DNA of 6,212 nucleotides, from the NCBI GenBank assembly GCA_002424525.1, contig DIKJ01000131.1:1-6212 (forward strand), written 5' to 3'. Positions 1-3,719 of this stretch are shown here, in pieces. Both the position numbers and the translations under genes were made by a program. The DNA is from Bacteroidales bacterium UBA5621 (GTDB lineage: Bacteria; Bacteroidota; Bacteroidia; Bacteroidales; VadinHA17). The notes beneath the pieces are model-generated. The model did no database searches. It was not told the origin of the DNA and worked only from the letters and a program-made list of their open reading frames with translations. Every line of letters begins with the position of its first letter. Position 1 is the stretch's first letter.

Positions 1-171
1 CTCATACCGTCCCTGCCACTGAGGCGCATCACTTGCGACTATGAAGTGCTTTTCAGTCTTCCCTGTCCGCGAGTTACTTACCTCCACGTTTGCAAAGTGA
101 GGATCCTGCTTTTCAGAGTAGATCCTTACTGAGCGGGGTGAGCGGGGTTTTACCATTGTTATGTCTATCAT
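1..171 (-). CDS. Partial hypothetical protein, N-terminal 57 residues, cut by left window edge
   Basis: An open frame runs without a stop from an ATG at 171-169 to the left edge. The ATG shares bases with the TGA stop of the preceding 74-residue gene (ATGA overlap), the same coupling seen elsewhere in this operon, which supports it as a real gene. The visible protein starts MIDITMVKPRSPRSVRIYSE and continues into a mixed polar segment ending in WQGRYE. A second in-frame ATG (residue 6, at 156-154) is an alternative start; neither has a Shine-Dalgarno sequence. The basic PRSPRS stretch comes from a 9-bp tandem repeat. I do not recognise the family, and no domain can be called from 57 residues. 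By position it belongs to the replication/early operon. Confidence 0.6.
   Translation of the reverse strand, partial: MIDITMVKPRSPRSVRIYSEKQDPHFANVEVSNSRTGKTEKHFIVASDAPQWQGRYE
131..148. repeat. Two tandem copies of a 9-bp unit (GAGCGGGGT)
   Basis: GAGCGGGGT occurs twice in direct succession. On the minus strand it encodes Pro-Arg-Ser twice in the partial gene at the left edge. The unit is three codons long, so a simple in-frame duplication explains it and no regulatory role is implied. Confidence 0.7.
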
Positions 172-392
172 GACAATACGATTTTTAACTGCAGTAGTCT
201 TTCGAAGTATGGCCGATAACGATACTGGCCATTATGAGCCTTCACAATTGTGAGCTCTGCCTTGATGAATTTCTGAACATCATTTACAACCGTGCAGCAG
301 TCGATCCGGACCGGGCCAGTGACGGGCTCCATTGAGTTGAAGAATTCCTCGAGCTCTGTTACATTCCAAATATCAACGGCAGCTGCTTCCAT
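168..392 (-). CDS. DUF6965-like small protein of phage early operons
   Basis: This 74-residue acidic-to-neutral protein has no signal peptide or membrane segment. Its layout fits, from memory, the small Bacteroidetes DUF6965 family: an N-terminal helix (about residues 11-20, VTELEEFFNSME), a PVRIDCCTVVNDVQKFI segment (27-43), a conserved VKAHNGQYRYRPYFERL stretch (50-66) and a C-terminal LQLKIVL. The function of that family is not known to me. The ATG lies one base after the stop of the dnaB gene and its own stop overlaps the next ATG, so it is co-transcribed and probably translationally coupled. No Shine-Dalgarno sequence precedes it. The family call rests on remembered motif spacing and is moderate; that the gene is real is much safer. 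Confidence 0.7.
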   Translation of the reverse strand: MEAAAVDIWNVTELEEFFNSMEPVTGPVRIDCCTVVNDVQKFIKAELTIVKAHNGQYRYRPYFERLLQLKIVLS

Positions 393-393
393 G

Positions 394-1689
394 TTAAAAG
401 GCGTTTAAGGTTTCGTAATCAGTTGACGGATAGCCGCCTATCTTTGTCAGGCTTTCGTTGTGGGTCCAGAAGATTGTGCCGGTTTCACCGTTGCGGTGTT
501 TTGAAATTGAGAGCTCACCTATTCCCTGGGCAGAGATCTCCTCATGACCAACGTTAACATACTGCTCTCCGTAATAAGCGCCCCGATAAAGCATGATCAC
601 AATGTCTGCGTCCTGTTCTATTGCCCCGCTCTCTCTGAGATCTGACAGCACCGGCCTTTTGTTGCCACGCTTTTCAACCTCACGGTTAAGCTGGCTGAGA
701 ACAATAATCGGTACGTCTAAGTCTTTGGCCAGCATCTTCAAGCCCCGGCTCAGCTCGGCAAGTTCACTATCACGAGTGCGGCCTTTCTGATTACGTGTTT
801 TCATCAGTTGGAGATAATCGACAATAACCATATCACAATTACCCTCTTTTTTCTTGGTCATGCAGAAGGCCTCAATCTCACTCAGGCCGATGCTCCCCCT
901 GTCATTTATCCAGAGCCTGCTATCAGCATAGTAGCCGGCGGCTCTCTGGGCCCTGAGAAATTCATCATCCGAGAGCTTTCCTGTCCTGTAGCCAAGCGCG
1001 TCAACGCCTGACTGCCCTATAATAAGCCGATCCAGAAGTCTCGCTCGACTCATTTCCAGACTGAAGAAAATGACAGCCTTTCCCTGCTCCAGCACCTTAG
1101 CTGCACATGCTAGTGCGAAAGCCGTTTTTCCTATTGAGGGCCTTGCGGCTATTATGACCATATCGGATTGCTGCCAGCCTCCGGTGTAAGAAGTAAGCAG
1201 GGATATCGGAGTGATCAGGCCGGGCTTCCGTCCGGCTGCTCTTTCATCCAGAGCGTCCATTGATAACGAAGCTGTGGCTCGGGAACTATAGTCGTCAGAA
1301 GCCTGCAACCTGTTACGGATCTCCGCGAGCTCACCGGTAAGGACGGAGTCAATCTCCAGAACATCTCTTGACTCCTGGATCTTCAGCCCGGCAACGTGAA
1401 CCTTCCTCAGGGAAGATTCTTCAATGACTGCAATGATATATTCCTGGTAGTTTGCAGTGGAGCTGACCATGGAAGAGAGATCTGTGATGTAAAGCGCATC
1501 CTGTTTACAGATCCGCGAAACCGTTATAAGATCAGGCACCAGACCGTCTGAGACATTTTTACAGAGCGCCTCAAAGATCCTCTTACGCTCCGGACTAGTG
1601 AAATCAGAAGGTACCAACCGGGATGCGCCCTCCCTAGCTGGAATACTGTCATTGAGCATACAGCTCAGTATGGCCTCTTCTGAATTCAT
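394..1689 (-). CDS. dnaB: Replicative DNA helicase, DnaB family
   Basis: This is a 431-residue hexameric 5'-3' replicative helicase that unwinds DNA ahead of the fork and contacts primase. The N-terminal helical domain covers about residues 1-100, a linker helix about 100-135, and the RecA-like motor about 160-420. Visible motifs: Walker A ARPSIGKTAFAL (182-193; K188, T189), motif H1a FFSLEMS with catalytic Glu212, Walker B MVIVDYLQLM (287-296; D291), H3 VLSQLNREVEKR with Gln333, H4 SDLRESGAIEQDADIVIMLYR (from 349), and the arginine-finger region KHRNGETG (K397, R399). All look intact, so the protein should be active. The N-terminal part is about 40-50 residues shorter than in chromosomal DnaB of about 470 residues, which is usual for phage versions. 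The ATG follows the upstream stop by one base. Position after an initiator and a candidate loader marks it as the element's own fork helicase. Confidence 0.96.
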   Translation of the reverse strand: MNSEEAILSCMLNDSIPAREGASRLVPSDFTSPERKRIFEALCKNVSDGLVPDLITVSRICKQDALYITDLSSMVSSTANYQEYIIAVIEESSLRKVHVAGLKIQESRDVLEIDSVLTGELAEIRNRLQASDDYSSRATASLSMDALDERAAGRKPGLITPISLLTSYTGGWQQSDMVIIAARPSIGKTAFALACAAKVLEQGKAVIFFSLEMSRARLLDRLIIGQSGVDALGYRTGKLSDDEFLRAQRAAGYYADSRLWINDRGSIGLSEIEAFCMTKKKEGNCDMVIVDYLQLMKTRNQKGRTRDSELAELSRGLKMLAKDLDVPIIVLSQLNREVEKRGNKRPVLSDLRESGAIEQDADIVIMLYRGAYYGEQYVNVGHEEISAQGIGELSISKHRNGETGTIFWTHNESLTKIGGYPSTDYETLNAF

Positions 1690-1690
1690 A

Positions 1691-1996
1691 TCACTCTGGT
1701 ATAGGCCTTAGAAGCTTCTGCCTGAGAATATACCCTCTGTAGGTTTGGAACATGCTCATGAGGCAGGAGGGAGCTTTGTACAGAACTCCATACTCTCCCA
1801 TCTTCACTTTCATGAAAAAGTCCTCTGCTTCTTTATCGGTGAGCTCTGGTTCTGCCATAAGTATCAGCTTTGTCAGCTCCACAATACGATCCTTCTGGAC
1901 CTCGTAATCATGAAAAGCGTACAGATCAGCTATGAGCTTGGAAATCTTCAATGCCAATTGAACATTGAGAGGTTCTTGTTTCATTTTGCGATTCAT
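1691..1996 (-). CDS. Small helical protein, candidate helicase loader
   Basis: A 101-residue protein, predicted mostly helical, with no signal peptide or membrane segment. It has three parts: a helix around residues 11-28 (VQLALKISKLIADLYAFH), a charged helix-turn region 33-60 ending LTDKEAEDFFMKV, and a C-terminal part KMGEYGVLYKAPSCLMSMFQTY (64-86). A short helical protein ending in a GxYGxLYxxP-type turn, placed between initiator and DnaB, resembles in size and position phage helicase loaders such as the G39P type. That is inference from context and general shape; I see no diagnostic motif. The start at 1996 makes it overlap the initiator gene by 71 bases in another frame, far more than other junctions here; ATG codon 5 (1984) would reduce this to 59. 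Its stop lies one base before dnaB. Confidence 0.75.
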   Translation of the reverse strand: MNRKMKQEPLNVQLALKISKLIADLYAFHDYEVQKDRIVELTKLILMAEPELTDKEAEDFFMKVKMGEYGVLYKAPSCLMSMFQTYRGYILRQKLLRPIPE

Positions 1997-2684
1997 TTGA
2001 GTTTTTGTAATTACCCTCCAGGACTTTCAGGAAGTTTGTCGGGTTGAGGATCCAATCAAGGTTCGCCTTCCAGCCGTTCTTTTTGCCACATAAGTAATCA
2101 GAGCCCCCGGCGAGAGTGAAGACCTCACTTAACTTTTCTTCACCGTGTTCATTAATCCTTGCGCGGAGGTGTGCCTTCCTCTGATCAGTGAGCTTTGTAA
2201 TTTTGGGAAGAGCTGGACATGAGGCATGATATGCTTCAATTATTTTTTCAAAATCAATTTGATTTTTACTTTCTTGTTCTGTACTGTTCTGTACTGTTCT
2301 TGTATTACGTTCGTTATTCGTTCGTATTACATTCGTATTACGTTCGTATTTCTCCCACCTCAACAGCACACTATTTCTGGCTTTCTCCGATTTGTCCATG
2401 CGTAGTTTTAACCTACTAATTGCGGTTTCAGACCAGAATTTTTCCTCATCAAATTGGAAAAGTTCGAAGTCATTTATCACGGATTTAACCAGGTCGTATT
2501 CCGTTCGTAATTCGAACGTAATACGATCGTATTCAATCGGCAAATAGCCCGCCTCCTCATAAAGCATTTCCACTACACACCAGTAGACGCCTAATCCGGC
2601 CATGCCATGAGTACTGACTAGCTTTATAAGCTTGCGGTCGTTACGCGCATTGTAGTCGTGCGGGAAAAAGAATGTCTCTTTCAT
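1926..2684 (-). CDS. Phage-type replication initiator, DUF4373 (Lin1244/Lin1753-like) N-terminal domain
   Basis: This 252-residue protein has three zones. Residues 1-110 match the DUF4373/Lin1244-Lin1753 pattern (FFFPHDYNARNDRKLIKLV, HGMAGLGVYWCVVEMLYEEAGY, RLKLRMDKSEKARNSVLLRW), a winged-helix-like fold found at the N-terminus of Bacteroidetes and Listeria prophage replication proteins. Residues 112-142 are a low-complexity Asn/Thr/Arg/Gln linker. Residues 143-226 form a DnaD-like or O-protein-like C-terminal segment ending GWKANLDWILNPTNFLKVLEGNY, typical of phage replisome organisers. The inferred role is to bind the origin through the N-terminal domain and recruit the loader and DnaB through the C-terminal one. 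The ATG overlaps the stop of the 147-residue gene as ATGA. The linker and part of the N-terminal domain are encoded by the iteron arrays described separately, so gene and origin appear superimposed. A tail of about 25 residues after the conserved end overlaps the next gene. Confidence 0.88.
   Translation of the reverse strand: MKETFFFPHDYNARNDRKLIKLVSTHGMAGLGVYWCVVEMLYEEAGYLPIEYDRITFELRTEYDLVKSVINDFELFQFDEEKFWSETAISRLKLRMDKSEKARNSVLLRWEKYERNTNVIRTNNERNTRTVQNSTEQESKNQIDFEKIIEAYHASCPALPKITKLTDQRKAHLRARINEHGEEKLSEVFTLAGGSDYLCGKKNGWKANLDWILNPTNFLKVLEGNYKNSNESQNETRTSQCSIGIEDFQAHS
2238..2272. other. AT-rich segment next to the iterons, candidate DNA-unwinding element
   Basis: 31 of 35 bases are A or T. 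The segment includes an inverted repeat of two perfect 8-bp arms, AAAATCAA and TTGATTTT, around a single base (2250-2266). It directly abuts the repeat arrays on their promoter-distal side with respect to the gene. A low-stability segment beside initiator-binding repeats is the standard arrangement of an unwinding element, as in the lambda origin. The sequence shows composition and position only; melting is inferred. Confidence 0.5.
2275..2300. repeat. 10-bp tandem repeats (TGTTCT separated by GTAC), three cores
   Basis: TGTTCT starts at 2275, 2285 and 2295, with GTAC between the copies, giving two full 10-bp units plus a third core. The spacing is one helical turn, so a protein could meet all three on the same face. 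The units lie between the AT-rich segment and the 11-bp iterons, inside the initiator's linker-coding region. A 10-bp period does not keep codon frame, so the repeat is not a peptide repeat. Confidence 0.7.
2302..2345. repeat. Four tandem 11-bp iterons (consensus GTATTACGTTC)
   Basis: The four units in order are GTATTACGTTC (2302-2312), GTTATTCGTTC (2313-2323), GTATTACATTC (2324-2334) and GTATTACGTTC (2335-2345), followed by a partial GTATT. Units 1 and 4 are identical, unit 3 differs at one position and unit 2 at a few. They fall in codons for about residues 114-128 of the initiator. The 11-bp period shifts the reading frame each time, so the repetition is at DNA level. Copies phased by one helical turn inside an initiator gene are characteristic of initiator-binding iterons. 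Confidence 0.9.
2496..2533. repeat. Inverted pair of the 11-bp iteron plus overlapping 14-bp palindrome
   Basis: GTATTCCGTTC (2496-2506) differs from the iteron consensus at one base. GAACGTAATAC (2514-2524) is its exact reverse complement, separated from it by 7 bases, so the two form a 29-bp imperfect palindrome. The perfect 14-bp palindrome AATACGATCGTATT (2520-2533) overlaps the right arm. The site is in the coding region for residues about 51-63 of the initiator, some 150 bp on the promoter-proximal side of the tandem iterons. It may be an extra initiator-binding site for looping, or an autoregulatory site. Confidence 0.8.
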
Positions 2685-3124
2685 CGTAGAGATTTATATT
2701 TGTCCAGAAAATCTGCGAAATCTTCAACAACCCAGGTACCTGGCTCAGGAGTGGTGTCCGTGCTATGTGTGATTATAGCAATCTGCCGGCCATTTATTTC
2801 AGTCAGTACATCTGCTTTAACCTTCCTGGCTTCTGGCTTCCAGCCGGCATTCCCGATCTGACGGGTGCGGCCCACAACATCGGTAAAAACCTCCGTGGTG
2901 TCAGTGAAGCGGCCGGAACGGTTTGCCTTTTCGGCTTTATGATTGTTCAATTTCAGAAATGCGAGAATACACTTCTGGAGTCCTCCTGTAGTAGAGTCTG
3001 AAAACAACCGCGGGGCCAGGTACTTTGGGTCCACGTTAGGGTGTTTCCTGATGGCCTCTTCTAAAGCTTCCACCTCGAGCATCCTGACCGCTTCGCTTTT
3101 CTTACCTCCTGATTTCTTTCCCAT
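2681..3124 (-). CDS. Phage nuclease-family-like protein lacking the expected catalytic residues
   Basis: A 147-residue soluble protein with a very basic N-terminus (MGKKSGGKKSEAVR). A middle section reads TTGGLQKCILAFLKLNNHKAEK (45-66) then GRFTDTTEVFTDVVGRTRQIG (71-91). The C-terminus reads KADVLTEINGRQIAI (103-117) and WVVEDFADFLDKY (131-143). This order recalls small Bacteroidetes phage proteins, related by fold to VRR-NUC/resolvase-like nucleases, that carry ADI...GRSVKIEVK...QSxAQ...GGxYxxxxxFxxFxxWY. Here Asp105 remains, but the E-V-K position reads I-I-T (117-119) and the Gln-containing helix seems deleted. No nearby frameshift restores it. It may therefore be a catalytically dead relative, perhaps DNA-binding only. 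The family link is from memory and moderate. Its stop overlaps the initiator's ATG, tying it to the replication operon. Confidence 0.75.
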   Translation of the reverse strand: MGKKSGGKKSEAVRMLEVEALEEAIRKHPNVDPKYLAPRLFSDSTTGGLQKCILAFLKLNNHKAEKANRSGRFTDTTEVFTDVVGRTRQIGNAGWKPEARKVKADVLTEINGRQIAIITHSTDTTPEPGTWVVEDFADFLDKYKSLR

Positions 3125-3131
3125 AGATTAC

Positions 3132-3254
3132 TTAATTAAAAGAAGAGCCCCCTCGCCCGGTTGCCCGCGGTTTGGTGAGCTCTTCGCAAGGAGGCCCGCC
3201 GCGCCGGAGTATAAAGCGTTCTGCAACCTCTCTTCTATTTTTTCCCTTGATCAT
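3132..3254 (-). CDS. Possible 40-codon small protein or leader peptide with strong Shine-Dalgarno
   Basis: An ATG at 3254-3252 is preceded, six bases upstream, by AGGAGGAA, the best ribosome-binding sequence in the window. It opens a 40-codon frame ending in TAA (3134-3132), seven bases before the next gene's ATG. The peptide starts MIKGKNRREVAERFILRR and continues GGPPCEELTKPRA; it is rich in Arg and Gly and resembles nothing I know. The middle of the frame is strikingly G+C-rich compared with its flanks. The last third coincides with a terminator-like hairpin, so translation could control whether transcription continues into the replication genes. Alternatively the frame is accidental and the interval is just a terminator region. 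Coding status is uncertain. Confidence 0.42.
   Translation of the reverse strand: MIKGKNRREVAERFILRRGGPPCEELTKPRATGRGGSSFN
3138..3185 (-). terminator. Intrinsic-terminator-like hairpin with U-tract
   Basis: Read on the minus strand, GAAGAGC (3185-3179) pairs perfectly with GCTCTTC (3148-3142) and is followed at once by TTTT and an A/T-rich run. The interior can extend the stem as CTCACC against GGCGAG with one mismatch, if the G run beside it is bulged out. The G+C-rich stem, the U-tract and the position between the HTH gene and the replication genes suggest a terminator or attenuator. The loop is long and the U-tract short, so it may be only partly effective. Confidence 0.45.
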
Positions 3255-3260
3255 TTTTCT

Positions 3261-3268
3261 TTCCTCCT
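3261..3268 (-). promoter_or_regulatory. Strong Shine-Dalgarno sequence (AGGAGGAA)
   Basis: AGGAGGAA reads on the minus strand just after the HTH gene's stop and six bases before the ATG of the 40-codon frame. It is notable because other starts in the window have no such sequence, as expected in Bacteroidota, so it is the main reason for considering the small frame real. Confidence 0.5.
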
Positions 3269-3272
3269 GGCT

Positions 3273-3608
3273 TTAACACTCCTCCAGCAGGGCAATCAGA
3301 TCCTTCTTGTAAAACATGACCTTTCCGCCCAACTTGTAGGCTTTAAGTCGCCCTTTCCGTCGCTGGTTATACATGAATTGCCTGGTTACGCCAAGAAACT
3401 TTTCAGCCTCGGCCTGTGGTAAGGGTTGATCAGGATCCTCAACAGGACTAAGCGGTTTGCCCTTAAATTCGTCCTGCACTGGATCTGGATTCGTGGACCT
3501 AAAAAGATTTTCAAGGTCACTGACCTTTTCCACATTAAGGGTGATAATAAGCTTCCCTTCAGCGCTTCCGTTGTCGGCAATTACCTTACTGATATTTATC
3601 TCTGTCAT
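3273..3608 (-). CDS. Helix-turn-helix DNA-binding protein, excisionase (Xis)/MerR-like
   Basis: A 111-residue protein. Residues 62-111 form a compact winged-helix DNA-binding domain of the HTH_17/excisionase type: LPQAEAEKFLGVTRQFMYNQ (recognition helix around 74-83), the basic RRKGRLKAYKLGGKVMFY wing, and KKDLIALLEE as closing helix. The first 60 or so residues (predicted beta/coil, VIADNGSAEGKLIITLNV) are an extension of the kind found in Bacteroidetes homologues. Small proteins of this type bend DNA at attachment sites to favour excision, or act as promoter regulators. It lies two genes from the integrase, which fits either role. Its ATG (3608-3606) follows directly after a perfect inverted repeat, a plausible self-regulatory site. 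Excisionase versus regulator cannot be decided from sequence. Confidence 0.85.
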   Translation of the reverse strand: MTEINISKVIADNGSAEGKLIITLNVEKVSDLENLFRSTNPDPVQDEFKGKPLSPVEDPDQPLPQAEAEKFLGVTRQFMYNQRRKGRLKAYKLGGKVMFYKKDLIALLEEC

Positions 3609-3609
3609 A

Positions 3610-3627
3610 GCAATAATTATTTATTGC
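3610..3627. promoter_or_regulatory. Inverted repeat just upstream of the HTH gene, candidate operator
   Basis: Perfect 7-bp arms GCAATAA and TTATTGC are separated by 4 bases and end one base from the HTH gene's start codon. A bound protein here would sit over the leader, which suggests autoregulation; in RNA it could form a weak start-proximal hairpin. Confidence 0.5.
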
Positions 3628-3658
3628 AAACAAAGACAATAAAAGTAACATAAAACGC

Positions 3659-3675
3659 TAATAATCAGATTATTA
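3659..3675. promoter_or_regulatory. Inverted repeat TAATAATC-N1-GATTATTA, candidate operator
   Basis: Perfect 8-bp arms surround one central base in the middle of the intergenic region. Its last base is the first base of the neighbouring 13-bp inverted repeat, so the two sites are back to back. The type of binding protein is unknown. Confidence 0.5.
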
Positions 3676-3709
3676 ATATACAAAATAACAAATGTATATT
3701 TTGTATATT
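3675..3709. promoter_or_regulatory. Perfect 13-bp inverted repeat with 9-bp spacer, candidate operator
   Basis: AATATACAAAATA (3675-3687) and TATTTTGTATATT (3697-3709) are exact reverse complements around the 9-base spacer ACAAATGTA. Each arm has a single C/G, so it is poor as an intrinsic terminator despite lying 10 bases after the upstream gene's stop; dimeric protein binding is more likely. The spacer carries an exact TAnnTTTG box on the minus strand, so a protein bound to both arms would cover a promoter. Confidence 0.6.
3689..3696 (-). promoter_or_regulatory. Candidate Bacteroidetes -7 promoter box (TACATTTG) for the HTH gene
   Basis: TACATTTG on the minus strand matches the Bacteroidetes -7 consensus TAnnTTTG exactly and would start a transcript about 75 bases before the HTH gene. 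No good -33 TTTG is seen at the expected distance, which may mean weak or activated transcription. The box lies inside the spacer of the 13-bp inverted repeat. Confidence 0.35.
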
Positions 3710-3719
3710 GAAGAGGTGG

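Larger units (their letters stand above)
2238..2533. other. Candidate replication origin embedded in the initiator gene
   Basis: This composite call covers, in order, an AT-rich segment, three 10-bp-spaced repeats, four 11-bp iterons and a distal inverted iteron pair, all inside the DUF4373 initiator gene. The layout matches origins that lie inside their own initiator gene, such as lambda ori inside O, and it is followed downstream by a candidate loader and DnaB. No canonical DnaA box (TTATNCACA) was found in it, which fits an initiator-driven origin. Function is inferred; the repeats themselves are directly visible. Confidence 0.65.

Noticed and set aside
2275..2345. CRISPR array
   Set aside because: The repeats are 10-11 bp and directly adjacent, with no unique spacers, and they lie inside a coding gene. 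Iterons fit far better.
2681..3124. Frameshift that hides an active nuclease motif
   Set aside because: Reading the neighbouring frame around codons 110-130 meets a stop almost at once and does not restore an E-x-K motif.
3138..3254. Structured non-coding RNA or retron-like element in the G+C-rich block
   Set aside because: There is no reverse transcriptase nearby and only one hairpin is visible. A terminator or attenuator with a small ORF explains the features more simply.
2943..3422. A 159-codon plus-strand open frame spanning the gap around 3125-3272
   Set aside because: It runs antisense to three minus-strand genes with clear motifs or coupling, its protein has no recognisable pattern, and it has no promoter or plausible partner on that strand. 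It is best explained as a shadow frame.
3386..3580. A second minus-strand frame inside the HTH gene
   Set aside because: It is fully contained in the HTH gene in another frame, and the HTH gene shows a clear DNA-binding domain in its own frame.
3675..3709. Intrinsic terminator for the integrase operon
   Set aside because: The stem is almost entirely A/T and there is no U-tract directly after it; an operator is a better reading, although weak termination cannot be excluded.
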